From NCBI GenBank assembly GCA_035651595.1, contig DASRFJ010000113.1, positions 1 to 32,466 of the forward strand: DNA of 32,466 nt, in the 5' to 3' direction. Shown here piece by piece: positions 22,817 through 30,957 of this stretch. The notes below the pieces were generated by a model. The model did not search any database. It was given only the letters and a program-made list of their open reading frames with translations, and was not told the DNA's origin. The stretch comes from JAFARZ01 sp035651595 (GTDB lineage Bacteria; Actinomycetota; Actinomycetes; Streptosporangiales; Streptosporangiaceae). How positions within the stretch are numbered: the first letter of the stretch is position 1; the number at the start of each line of letters is the position of its first letter. The position numbers were made by a program, and so were the translations under genes.

Positions 22817-23728
22817 TTACGCAGGGCCAGACGGGTGCGCGGACGCCAGCCTATCGAGGCCGTAGCCGCTTATCAGCAGGCGTTCCTTGGCGTTCGAGGT
22901 GAGCTTCGCGGTCCAGTCGGTGAAGCCGCCGTCGCCGATCTCGCCCGACTCGGTGTTGACCTTGAAGCACAGCTCGAGGTAATAGCCCCGGCCCGCCTGC
23001 CGCGCGTCGTCGGTGAGGATCTCTGCCCCGGTATCCCTCAGCCGTTCGGTAATCTCGGCGGCAATCCGGCGCCCGCCGTCAGATAGCGGGGTGAGCGCGA
23101 CCTGCACCTGCCGGTCGCCTGCGGCCCGCACTCCGGCGATGGCGAACCGCAGGTGCTCGGTGAGCGCGGAGACCTCGAACCGCAGGCTGCCAGTGTCCCG
23201 GCCGGCGGTCACCAGCCCGAGCAGGCAGAAGTGCGGGTAAAAGCCGGGAATGTTCGGTATTTGCGCCGCCCGCACCACCCGTTGCACCGCGGCGAGCCGG
23301 ACCGGGCCGACGCCGGCACCGGTGCCGGCCCGTCGCGTGGCCGCCTCTAGCGCCAGCGCGTTGGTCGGGTCGGCCGCGACCTCGCAGGCGCGCATCGCGG
23401 TCAGCACCTTGTGCTGGCTCACCGTGCCGAGCGCGGAATGCGCGGCAAGCGGCACCACCGGAGCCAAGGTCAGCACATCGAAGCCGTCGTCGAGGCAGCC
23501 GAGCAGGGCATCCTCGGCCCGGCGCAGATCGCGCCACGGGATGTGGCTCGGCCGGGTGAACCTGTCCCGCTGGTACCGGCGCAGCACAGTGGCGGGCGTT
23601 TCTTTGACAGCCCGGCGGCGCGCGACTTCCAGCATCGCGGTGGTGAAGTCACTGCCGCTCAGCGCCACCAGCCGGTCAACGACGTCCGGCCCGCCAAGCT
23701 CCTCCTGCACTCGCTCCAGCCCTTCCAT
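22817..23728 (-). CDS. Unrecognised protein, possible class II synthetase-like fold
   Basis: A 303-residue soluble protein that I do not recognise with certainty. It starts at ATG 23728 (MEGLERVQEELGG). Striking segments are HIPWRDLRRAEDALLGCLDDGFDVL, PVVPLAAHSALGTVSQHKVLTAMRACEVAADPTNALALEAA, FCLLGLVTAGRDTGSLRFEVSALTEHL and, near the C-terminus, GDGGFTDWTAKL followed by RLLISGYGLDRLA. The last part resembles motif 3 of class II aminoacyl-tRNA synthetases or HisZ-like paralogues; this is a tentative pattern match only. It follows the MFS gene by 44 bp on the same strand and may be co-transcribed. The long frame 22817-25258 joins it to antisense-phase MFS sequence and is not real. Confidence 0.75.
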   Translation of the reverse strand: MEGLERVQEELGGPDVVDRLVALSGSDFTTAMLEVARRRAVKETPATVLRRYQRDRFTRPSHIPWRDLRRAEDALLGCLDDGFDVLTLAPVVPLAAHSALGTVSQHKVLTAMRACEVAADPTNALALEAATRRAGTGAGVGPVRLAAVQRVVRAAQIPNIPGFYPHFCLLGLVTAGRDTGSLRFEVSALTEHLRFAIAGVRAAGDRQVQVALTPLSDGGRRIAAEITERLRDTGAEILTDDARQAGRGYYLELCFKVNTESGEIGDGGFTDWTAKLTSNAKERLLISGYGLDRLASAHPSGPA

Positions 23729-23772
23729 GGGCCAGATTGTGACAGAGGAGCCGGCGGGCCGGAACCTGTTAT

Positions 23773-25533
23773 CTACGCGCCGCCGACCATCGGGCCATCC
23801 GCATCCAGCCGGATCCTGGGCAGCCGGGCAGCGAGAACCAGCGCCAGGGCGAAGACCCCGACCTGCCACCACAGCGCGGTCCGCATCGACCGGGTGAAGT
23901 CGTCCAGCTTGGCGGCCGGCACCGCGCGGTTCTCGATCGCCGCCGATACCGCGGCCTTGACCGGCGCGGGCGCCGGGCTGGCCTCGATCGACCGCATGGT
24001 CTGGGTGCAGATCGCCGGGGTGGCGGCCGGGTCCTTGGCGTGCAGGCGAGCCGAGAAGCAGGCCTGGAACTTGCCGGTGATGACCGGCTGCTGGCTGGCC
24101 GGCACGCCGGCCAGGGTCAGCTCGTGGCGCAGTTGCGGCAGCGCGCCGGCGGACGAGGTGTTCGCGTTGGCGCCCAGCAGCCCGAAGAAGATCACGCCGA
24201 CCACCGCGATGCCGAGCGCGGCGCCGACCTGCTGCGCGGTGGCCAGCGCGCCGGACGCGGAGCCCGCGTTGCGGGACGTGATGCCGGCCAGCACCACGTT
24301 GGTCACCGGGGCGATGAACAGCCCGCCGCCGAGCCCGGCGATGAACATCGGGATCAGCAGCTGCCAGCCGCGCAGCCCGGTGCCCACCCAGACCATCACG
24401 CCCATGACGGCGAGCTGGCCGAGGACCATCAGCGCGCACCCCGCCACCAGCACCCGGGTGCCCAGCTTCTTGGTCGCGGCGGCCGAACGAGCGGAGCCGA
24501 TGGCCAGCGCCGCGGCGAAGCCGAGGGTCACCGCGCCGGCCTTGACCGGGCTGTAGCCCAGGCCCTCCTGGAGGGTGAGCAGCAAGATCATGAAGAACGA
24601 CGGGATGCCGGTGAAGAACACCAGGCAGGCGACCAGGCCGAGGGTGAACGGCCGCTGCCGGAACAGCGTGGTGTCGATCAGCGGGGTGCGGTCCCTGCGG
24701 GTGCGGTTCCGCTCGTAGGCGGAGAACGCGGCGAGCACGAACGGGCTGACCGCGATGCACGCGAACGACCAGGCGGGCCAGTCCTCGTCGCGGCCGATGA
24801 CCAGCGGCAGCACGAGCAGGAACAGTCCGGCGCCGAGCAGCAGCGCGCCTGGCAGGTCGAGCCGGCTGGTGGCTGAGGGGGGTCCGGGAGGAACCGTCCC
24901 CCCGGTGAAGACAGCCCGCGACTCGGGGATCATCATGGCGCCGAGCGCCAGCGCGGCGACGCCGATCGGCACGTTGACGAAGAAGATCGAGCGCCAGCCC
25001 CAGCCGGCGATGTTCAGGTCGATCAGGCCGCCGCCGGTGACCGGGCCGAGGATCGTGGCGAGCCCGATCGTGGCTCCGTAGAACCCGATCGCCTTGGTCC
25101 GCTGGTCCTTGCGGAACACGACCTGGATGATGCCGAGCACCTGCGGGAACATCAGCCCGGAGGCCATGCCCTGGACGACCCGGGAAACGATCAGCGTCAG
25201 CGCGTCCGGCGCCGCGCCGCACACCGCGGACGCGACGGTGAACCCGGCCATACCCCACCAGAACATGCGCTTGCGGCCGAAGGTGTCACCAAGCCGCCCG
25301 CCAAGCACCAGGACGCAGGCGAAGGCCAGCATGTAGCCGGCTACTACCAGCTGGATTTCCCCGAACGAGCTGTGCAATGAGTTCTGGATCGACGGGACGC
25401 CCACCATGGTGATCGTTGTGTCCAGCAACTGCATGAACACCGCGGTCAGGATGATCGCGAGAACGCCCCAGGGGTTCACTCCCCCGGCTGTGCCCGCCTT
25501 CGCGGCGTTCCTGAGTGTCTGCGTCTGGGCCAT
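23773..25533 (-). CDS. DHA2-family MFS drug:H+ antiporter (14 TM)
   Basis: A 586-residue integral membrane exporter of the EmrB/QacA group. It has the TM1 motif LDTTITMVGVPSI, motif A GGRLGDTFGRKRMF after TM2, motif C in TM5 (GPVTGGGLIDLNIAGWGWRSIFFVNVPIG), and a periplasmic C-terminal loop. Such proteins export lipophilic drugs or toxic metabolites. The start at ATG 25533 follows GGAGGG. It is divergent from a TetR gene with a palindromic operator between, the standard arrangement for a TetR-controlled efflux pump. The central loop carries an in-frame palindromic insertion (24877-24904) that encodes VFTGGTVPPGPPSAT-like residues before RLDLPG. Confidence 0.94.
   Translation of the reverse strand: MAQTQTLRNAAKAGTAGGVNPWGVLAIILTAVFMQLLDTTITMVGVPSIQNSLHSSFGEIQLVVAGYMLAFACVLVLGGRLGDTFGRKRMFWWGMAGFTVASAVCGAAPDALTLIVSRVVQGMASGLMFPQVLGIIQVVFRKDQRTKAIGFYGATIGLATILGPVTGGGLIDLNIAGWGWRSIFFVNVPIGVAALALGAMMIPESRAVFTGGTVPPGPPSATSRLDLPGALLLGAGLFLLVLPLVIGRDEDWPAWSFACIAVSPFVLAAFSAYERNRTRRDRTPLIDTTLFRQRPFTLGLVACLVFFTGIPSFFMILLLTLQEGLGYSPVKAGAVTLGFAAALAIGSARSAAATKKLGTRVLVAGCALMVLGQLAVMGVMVWVGTGLRGWQLLIPMFIAGLGGGLFIAPVTNVVLAGITSRNAGSASGALATAQQVGAALGIAVVGVIFFGLLGANANTSSAGALPQLRHELTLAGVPASQQPVITGKFQACFSARLHAKDPAATPAICTQTMRSIEASPAPAPVKAAVSAAIENRAVPAAKLDDFTRSMRTALWWQVGVFALALVLAARLPRIRLDADGPMVGGA
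24877..24904. repeat. Short palindromic G/C element, copy in MFS gene
   Basis: GGGGGGTCCGGGAGGA, a 4-nt spacer, then TCCCCCCG, matching the nadB unit at 8112-8140. It lies in frame in the central loop of the transporter. Confidence 0.7.
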
Positions 25534-25574
25534 GATGCCCTCCTTGCCGTCTCGCTTTATCGTGCTAGGAATAA

Positions 25575-25596
25575 AATAAGCGATCGTTCGATTATT
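25575..25596. promoter_or_regulatory. TetR operator between MFS and tetR genes
   Basis: A 22-bp imperfect palindrome with ends AATAA and TTATT and centre CGATCGTTCG; 18 of 22 positions are symmetric. The right part, CGTTCGATTATTT (25585-25597), recurs exactly at 31513-31525 upstream of the second tetR gene. Confidence 0.72.
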
Positions 25597-25637
25597 TTCA
25601 AGTATGTAGATCGGAAGTTTTCCGCGAGGAGCGAGCC

Positions 25638-26303
25638 ATGGCTAGGCATGCGGGACCGGGATCGGGACCGGGACCGGGACCGGGATCGGGCAGGCGGCGC
25701 GGGCGGCCGCCCAAGGGGACGACGGGGGATACCAAGGCGGCGCTGCTCGAGGCCGCGCTGACCTTGTTCGCGGCCCGGGGGTACGAAGGCACGTCGGTGC
25801 GGGCCATCGCGCGCGCGGCGGGGCTGAGCGAGAGCGGGCTGTACGCGCACTTCGCCAGCAAGCGGGCGCTGTTCGAGGCGGCGCTGGCGCGGCTCGGCCC
25901 GATCGGCGCGGTCGCGGTGATCGACGCGGCCGACCCGGCGCTGGACCCGGCCGCCTTCGTGCGCGCGCTGGTCGGCAGGCTCGTCGATGACTGGTCGGCG
26001 CCGCCGTCGCGACAGCTGGTCAGCCTCGTCGCGCGGGACGGACTGATCCACGACCCGGCGCTCACCGCCGGGCTCCAGCTCGCGGTTCGGGCGCTGGCCA
26101 GGCAGTTCCGCCAGTGGATCGAGGCCGGGCAGGTCAGGGACGGCATCGGCTCACCCGAGGACCTGGCGTACGCGCTGCTGGGGCCGATGGCGCTGACACG
26201 CGTGCTGTGGCTCCACGACGGCGCCGAGCGCCCGCAAATCGACGGCGCCAGGGAGCGGGTCATGCGGCATGCCGAGTTTTTCGTGCAGGCGGTGTTCGGC
26301 TGA
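25638..26303 (+). CDS. TetR-family regulator, MFS-linked
   Basis: A 221-residue regulator. The N-terminal HTH is clear: RRRGRPPKG, then TKAALLEAALTLFAARGYEGTSVRAIARAAGLSESGLYAHFASKRALFEAAL. The C-terminal ligand domain is a TetR_C type (RQLVSLVARDGLIHDPALTAGL, FRQWIEAGQVRDGI). The ATG at 25638 follows GGAG. It is divergent from the MFS transporter and probably represses it and itself. Residues 6-18 are a Gly-Pro/Gly-Ser run encoded by a hexanucleotide repeat. The protein is a close paralogue of the TetR at 31547. The last 153 bp overlap the convergent SRPBCC gene. Confidence 0.92.
   Translation: MARHAGPGSGPGPGPGSGRRRGRPPKGTTGDTKAALLEAALTLFAARGYEGTSVRAIARAAGLSESGLYAHFASKRALFEAALARLGPIGAVAVIDAADPALDPAAFVRALVGRLVDDWSAPPSRQLVSLVARDGLIHDPALTAGLQLAVRALARQFRQWIEAGQVRDGIGSPEDLAYALLGPMALTRVLWLHDGAERPQIDGARERVMRHAEFFVQAVFG
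25652..25690 (+). repeat. Hexanucleotide tandem repeat GGGAYC in tetR
   Basis: Six units of GGGACC or GGGATC plus GGG encode GPGSGPGPGPGSG at the protein N-terminus. The unit length keeps the frame. Confidence 0.9.
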
Positions 26304-26735
26304 GCTGGTCACCAGGTGCGAGCGCAGCCCGTCCAGGACGCCCATCATCTGATAGGTGAGCATCACTTCCAGGGCTTCGGCCGGCAGCGGGACGCCGTCG
26401 ACGGCGACCTGGTAGTCCACCAGGCAGCAGCCCGCGACCGGACCGGGACTCAGCAGGAACGTCTCCCGAAGCGAGGGGCGGGTCCCCGTGACCGTTCCTA
26501 GCGTCAGCAGACGATCCTGCTCGTATCCCTCCACCGTGCGGAGCAAGCAGGTGCGGCGGCCGAGCGACCGGCGCACCTGCGTGATCTCGGCACCCGATCG
26601 CAGCGGCCCGCCGCCGCGCACCGCGGCCGCGGCGACGTCGCTCTGCCAGTGCGGGTAGCGCGGCACGTCGGCCACCGCATCGAACACCGCGCGGGGCGGA
26701 TAGGCCAGCCCGGCGCGGTACTGAAGCTCGATCAT
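26151..26735 (-). CDS. SRPBCC-family (START/polyketide cyclase-like) protein
   Basis: A 194-residue protein. The first 145 residues fit the SRPBCC lipid-pocket fold: YRAGLAYPPRAVFDAVADVPRYPHWQSDV, LRSGAEITQVRRSLGRRTCLLRTVEGYEQDRLLTLG, and the closing long helix EALEVMLTYQMMGVLDGLRSHLV. Its ligand is unknown. The last 50 codons run antisense over the tetR 3' end and look like non-conserved extension. ATG 26735 lies 7 nt after a minus-strand -10 (TACCGT), so the message is probably leaderless. Confidence 0.78.
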   Translation of the reverse strand: MIELQYRAGLAYPPRAVFDAVADVPRYPHWQSDVAAAAVRGGGPLRSGAEITQVRRSLGRRTCLLRTVEGYEQDRLLTLGTVTGTRPSLRETFLLSPGPVAGCCLVDYQVAVDGVPLPAEALEVMLTYQMMGVLDGLRSHLVTSSAEHRLHEKLGMPHDPLPGAVDLRALGAVVEPQHACQRHRPQQRVRQVLG

Positions 26736-26742
26736 GGCTACG

Positions 26743-26748
26743 ACGGTA
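26743..26748 (-). promoter_or_regulatory. -10 element TACCGT, leaderless start of SRPBCC gene
   Basis: TACCGT on the minus strand, then 7 nt, then ATG 26735. Confidence 0.5.
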
Positions 26749-26799
26749 GGTAGCGGAGCCCCGGCCGCGAATCTGTCGTTGTACTTGTCTGTGCGGCCG

Positions 26800-28041
26800 T
26801 CATACCTGGTGCAGACGGGGGACGCGACTTAGTTCGGCCGGTCCGTGCGTGCCGACCACGACCGTTCCGCCCAGGCGCGCCTGGCGGCGGCCGAACGCGC
26901 AGTTGGGTTCGAGCGAGAACGTCATCCCGGGTTCGAGCCGCAGGTCGTGGCCGGTGGTGGCCACGTCGGCGACCAGGCCGTACGCGGCCGTCTCGGGCAG
27001 GGCGCGCAGCCCCGAGCCGAACGCGCTGACCGCGCCGTACGGGTTCATGCCGTGGATCAGCGGGTGCACGATCCACCCGCCTGCCGCCTCGACCGGCTCC
27101 CGCATCGCGGCGCAGACCTCGGCGAACGTCCGCCCCGGCCGCAGCACGGCGAGGCCCGCCTGGTAGCTGGCGTGCGCCACGGAGGCGGCGCGCTCGACGT
27201 CGGGATGCACGTCACCGACCGCGATGGCGACCTGGACCTGGGCCTCGCGCATCCCGTGCGAGCACGAGATCTCCGCGAGCACGAGGTCACCGTCCGCGAG
27301 GGTGCGCGGCGGCTGCGGGCGGTAGGCCCACGCGGGCGGCCCCCACGCGACGAACTCCTGACCGGAGGCCAGCAGGATGTTCGGCACCGCGATCCCCCGC
27401 CGGTGACCGGCCGCCATCGCCGCGGCGTACAGCTCTGTTTCTGTGGCGCCGGGACCGGCCGCGGCCACCATGGCCGCGGCCATCGCCTGGCCGGCGGCCG
27501 CGGCGTATTCGATGACCGCGACCTCTTCGGGGGACTGCGCCAGCGTGCGCAGCAGGAAGTTCACCCAGACCGGCTTGAACGTGGCGTGCGGCAGCTGGCG
27601 CAGCACCGATTCCCACAGCTCGTGGGGCATGATCGGGTTAAAGTGGAACGGCGGGTAGGGCTCGAGCCCGATGACGCCGAGCGCCGACCGGCTCAGGCCG
27701 CGTTCGCGCAGCAGGTCGGCGAGGCCGCGGGCGTGCTTGGCGACCCGCATGTGCTCCGGCCGGATCCAGGTGGCGTCGCCACGCCGCGTGGCCTCGATGT
27801 GATCGAGCACGTGGCCGGGGCCCCAGACCAGCGAGAACGGTTCCTCCTCGCGCGTCACCAGCACGATCGTGCCCGGCCGGTCGTTGGTGAACCAGGCGTC
27901 GGGAGCGAACGGCATCGGGCCGGCCAGCTCATGCTCGCCGTACACGATCAGCGCGTCGACGTCCGCGTCGTCCATGACCGCCCGGCCGATCGCCCAGCGG
28001 CGGTCCCGTTCGGCCAGCGAGTAGGCAGGCACGCAATCCAC
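26800..28041 (-). CDS. M24-fold (Xaa-Pro peptidase/creatinase-like) protein, altered metal site
   Basis: A 413-residue protein with an N-terminal creatinase-type domain (residues 1-160) and a C-terminal pita-bread domain. True M24 aminopeptidases bind two metals through Asp, Asp, His, Glu, Glu. Here the first two positions fall in LAEISCSHGMREAQVQ, with no aspartate; the His (VHPLIHGMNPYG) and first Glu (GMTFSLEPN) segments are kept; and the last Glu position reads LGGTVVVG. It may therefore be a metal-free enzyme like creatinase or a binding protein. GTG 28041 lies 7 nt after TATCGT, giving a leaderless start. It follows the LAL regulator by 39 bp. Confidence 0.85.
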   Translation of the reverse strand: MDCVPAYSLAERDRRWAIGRAVMDDADVDALIVYGEHELAGPMPFAPDAWFTNDRPGTIVLVTREEEPFSLVWGPGHVLDHIEATRRGDATWIRPEHMRVAKHARGLADLLRERGLSRSALGVIGLEPYPPFHFNPIMPHELWESVLRQLPHATFKPVWVNFLLRTLAQSPEEVAVIEYAAAAGQAMAAAMVAAAGPGATETELYAAAMAAGHRRGIAVPNILLASGQEFVAWGPPAWAYRPQPPRTLADGDLVLAEISCSHGMREAQVQVAIAVGDVHPDVERAASVAHASYQAGLAVLRPGRTFAEVCAAMREPVEAAGGWIVHPLIHGMNPYGAVSAFGSGLRALPETAAYGLVADVATTGHDLRLEPGMTFSLEPNCAFGRRQARLGGTVVVGTHGPAELSRVPRLHQV

Positions 28042-28048
28042 CGGGCCG

Positions 28049-28054
28049 ACGATA
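28049..28054 (-). promoter_or_regulatory. -10 element TATCGT, leaderless start of M24 gene
   Basis: TATCGT on the minus strand, then 7 nt, then GTG 28041. It suggests a promoter independent of the LAL gene upstream. Confidence 0.5.
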
Positions 28055-28080
28055 GCGCGCGCGGTCCGCGGGCGAATCTG

Positions 28081-30945
28081 TCAGTTGACTGGGGGCAGGA
28101 CGATCCGGGCCAGCTGAGCGCGCGCCGTGACGTTCAGCTTGGGATACGCCTTGTACAGGTGGTAGCCGACGGTGCGCGGGGACAGGAACAGCAGCGCGGC
28201 GATCTCGCGGTTCGACAGGCCGGCGGCGGCGTGCCGCACCACCTGAAGTTCCTGCGGGGTCAGCCTGCTCGCCAGATCGCCCGCGGGCCGATCGCCAGCG
28301 GACGTTGCCGGCACCGCGACACCGGCCGCGCGCAGTTCGGCGCGGGCCCGTTCCGCCCACGGCGCCGCGTTCAGCCTGGTGAACCTCACGAGGGCGGATT
28401 CGAGCAGGTCACGGGCGTCCGCTCGGCGCCTTTCCCGGCGCAGCCAGGCACCGTACCGCAACTCGGTCCTGGCTCGCTCGAACGGCCGCCCGGCGTGCAG
28501 CCTGACCGCCCGGTCGAAGTTGCCGGCCGGGTCATCGCCGAGCAGCGCGCGGCAGCGCAGCGCGACGGCGGCCGCCCACGGTTGTGCGGCGCCTTCCGCG
28601 TACGCCTCGAACCTGGCCAGCGCCGGTGCACCGAGTTCGGGCCGGCCCGCGTCGGCCGCGGCCTCGACCAGGTCCGGCAGGCCGAAGATCGCGATCAGCG
28701 TATGGCGCACCGGCCCGGTGACCAGACCGGCCAGCTGGGCGAGCGCGGCCTCCGCCCGGCCGAGGCCAAGGTCGAGCAGGCCGCGCGCATCCCCGGCCGA
28801 GGCCACCGCCGGCGCGCTGTCCCAGGTGGCGGCCTGGCCGGACAACGTCAGGCAGGCCTGCTCGTCACCCTCGACCGCGGCCAGGCGGCCGAGCACCCCG
28901 CTGAGGTGGGCGACGCGATGATGCTGGGCGGTTTCCTGCGCGATGCGCAGGCCCTCCAGGCCGCTGGCCCGGGCGTCGGCGTGCCGCCCGGCGAACTGCT
29001 GCGCCGCGGCGAGCAACTGGAGGGCGTGCGGCAGCAGGCTGATCATCCCCTGCTCGCGGCAGGTGGCCGCGAGCGTGGCAGCGTGCTCGTGCGCGGCCTG
29101 GTCGTCACCGGCGGTCAGCGCGCAGACCCCGGCCAGGCGGCGCAGCGCGGCCGGCAGCGGATCTGGCTGGCCCGCAGTGGGCCGCGTGGCGGGCCGGTAC
29201 GCGTCGACGGCGCGCAGCGTCTCGCGGATCGCGCGGACGCCGGTGGTCAGCTCGTCCGCCATGATCAGCGCGAGCCCGGTCACCGCCGGGACGAAGGCGG
29301 CGTACGGGGCGGGCGGATCGAGCTTGGCCAGCTCTTCGGCCGCGCGCCTGGCGACGTCGGCCGAGCTGCTGTACATCGCCTGGTGCGCCGCCTCGGTCAG
29401 CATCCGCGCGGCCTGCTCTCGCGCCTGCGCCTGGCTGGGCGCCTGGCCGGGCGGGGCGGGCGCCTGGCCGGCGAGGCCGGCGAGGCCGGGCGCCGGGCCG
29501 ACCGGGCCGGGCGCCGGGCCGGCGAGGCCGGCGGCGCCGTCGAGCAGCAACCCGGCGCTGCGCGCGCTCGAGCCGGTCTCGAACTCGACGCCGGCGCGGG
29601 TCTGGGCCAGCCCGGCCCGGTTCACCGGATCGTGGACCAGCAGCGCGGCGCGTTCGGCCATCGCGCCGGCGTGCCGCAGATCGCCGGCCGCGGCGGTGGC
29701 GGCGGCCGCCAGCGCCAGCCGCTGTCCCCTGGCGGCACGCTCCTGGCTGAGCTGGGCGGCGCGCTCGTACGCGGCGGCTTCGGCCGCGTACCCGCCGCGG
29801 CGGCGCGCGTCCCTGGCGGCCCGTTCCAGCTCGGCCGCGATTTCGTCGTCGGGCCCGGCCGCGCCGGCCGCCAGGTGCCAGGCGCGCCGGTCCCGCTGGC
29901 CCGCCGTGGTCAGGCACTGTGCCAGCGCCCGGTGCACGGCCATCCGCTGCGCGGACGACGCGGACTGATAGGCGGCGGCGCGGATCAGCGGATGGCGGAA
30001 GCGCAGCCCGCCGTCGGCCAGCCGGATCAGCCGCGTCTCCTCGGCCGGCGCCAGGTCCGTCAGTGCCGCACCGAGCAGTTCGCCGGCCCGCAGCACCACG
30101 CTCAGATCTTCCGAGTCGTCCGCGGCCGCCACCAGCAGCAGGACCCGGGTAGGCTCCGGCAGCCCGGCGATCTGCGCGCCGAACGCGTCCTGAACCCGGC
30201 CCGATGCCGCCATCGTGCCCACGTGGAACGCTTGCGGGTGCAGTTGTCCGGCCCGCTGCTCCGGGGTCAGCGCGGCAGGCAGCTCGATCAGCGCCAGCGG
30301 ATACCCCTCGCTCTGCTCGATGACGCGTTCGAGCACAGCGGGCGCCAGATCCGTAGCCTGATCGGCGAGCAGCCGGGCGGCCGACTCGCGGTCCAGCGGC
30401 GCGAGGCGCATGGCCGGCAGGCCGGAGGCGCCGCAGACTTGGCCGCCGCGGGAACCGAAGACCAGGGCGACGCCTTCGGCATCCAGCCTGCGGGCGGCGA
30501 ACAGCATCGCCGTCGCCGACGCCTGGTCGAGCCAGTGCGCGTCGTCGACCACGCAGAGCGTCGGCTCGCCGTCGGCCAGCTCGGACAGCAGGGTCAGCGT
30601 GGCCAGCCCGGTCAGGAAGCGATCGATCGCGGGGGCATCGGGTGCTCCGGCGAGCCCGAAGGCACCCCGCAACGCCGCGGCCTGCGGCGCCGGCAGCGCG
30701 CCGAGCCGGGTGAGCGCCGGGCGCAGCAGCAGGTGCAGGCCGGCGAACGGCAGCTCCGCCTCGGATTCCACGCAGGTGACGCGCAGCAGCCGCATGCCGC
30801 CGGCCTTGTCCACGGCGTACTCGAGCAGCGCGGTCTTGCCCACGCCGGCGTCGCCGCACACCGACAGCGCGCCGCTGTGACCGGTACGGGCCTGGGCGAG
30901 AAGCTCGTCGATCCGGGCTACCTCGGCATCCCGCCCGTACAGCAT
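28081..30945 (-). CDS. LAL-type LuxR regulator with AAA ATPase domain
   Basis: A 954-residue large ATP-binding LuxR regulator. The N-terminus has MLYGRDAEVARIDELL, the Walker A loop GDAGVGKTALL (about residues 30-40) and Walker B LCVVDDAHWLD (about residues 130-140). The middle is helical, TPR-like, and rich in Ala. A Gly/Ala/Pro repeat (residues 468-500) divides it. The C-terminus is a LuxR HTH: LTPQELQVVRHAAAGLSNREIAALLFLSPRTVGYHLYKAYPKLNV. LAL proteins often activate specialised metabolism or sugar/sterol genes; no target is evident apart from the downstream M24 gene. A minus-strand -10 TATACT lies 6 nt before the ATG. The 1384-residue open frame on the other strand (26845-30999) is a composition effect. 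Confidence 0.93.
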   Translation of the reverse strand: MLYGRDAEVARIDELLAQARTGHSGALSVCGDAGVGKTALLEYAVDKAGGMRLLRVTCVESEAELPFAGLHLLLRPALTRLGALPAPQAAALRGAFGLAGAPDAPAIDRFLTGLATLTLLSELADGEPTLCVVDDAHWLDQASATAMLFAARRLDAEGVALVFGSRGGQVCGASGLPAMRLAPLDRESAARLLADQATDLAPAVLERVIEQSEGYPLALIELPAALTPEQRAGQLHPQAFHVGTMAASGRVQDAFGAQIAGLPEPTRVLLLVAAADDSEDLSVVLRAGELLGAALTDLAPAEETRLIRLADGGLRFRHPLIRAAAYQSASSAQRMAVHRALAQCLTTAGQRDRRAWHLAAGAAGPDDEIAAELERAARDARRRGGYAAEAAAYERAAQLSQERAARGQRLALAAAATAAAGDLRHAGAMAERAALLVHDPVNRAGLAQTRAGVEFETGSSARSAGLLLDGAAGLAGPAPGPVGPAPGLAGLAGQAPAPPGQAPSQAQAREQAARMLTEAAHQAMYSSSADVARRAAEELAKLDPPAPYAAFVPAVTGLALIMADELTTGVRAIRETLRAVDAYRPATRPTAGQPDPLPAALRRLAGVCALTAGDDQAAHEHAATLAATCREQGMISLLPHALQLLAAAQQFAGRHADARASGLEGLRIAQETAQHHRVAHLSGVLGRLAAVEGDEQACLTLSGQAATWDSAPAVASAGDARGLLDLGLGRAEAALAQLAGLVTGPVRHTLIAIFGLPDLVEAAADAGRPELGAPALARFEAYAEGAAQPWAAAVALRCRALLGDDPAGNFDRAVRLHAGRPFERARTELRYGAWLRRERRRADARDLLESALVRFTRLNAAPWAERARAELRAAGVAVPATSAGDRPAGDLASRLTPQELQVVRHAAAGLSNREIAALLFLSPRTVGYHLYKAYPKLNVTARAQLARIVLPPVN
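29445..29545 (-). repeat. Degenerate Gly-Ala-Pro coding repeat in the LAL gene
   Basis: Repeats built from GGCCGGGCGCC and GGCGAGGCC-type units encode GPAPGPVGPAPGLAGLAGQAPAPP in the TPR-like region. It is in frame and probably an expandable linker. Confidence 0.7.
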
Positions 30946-30951
30946 GAGGGG

Positions 30952-30957
30952 AGTATA
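30952..30957 (-). promoter_or_regulatory. -10 element TATACT of the LAL gene
   Basis: TATACT on the minus strand ends 6 nt before ATG 30945; the upstream DNA is unusually AT-rich (poly-T tract), which fits a strong promoter. Confidence 0.55.

Noticed and set aside
22817..25258. One long protein of 813 residues
   Set aside because: The N-terminal 510 residues are a wrong-phase reading of the MFS gene; only the part from 23728 is protein-like.
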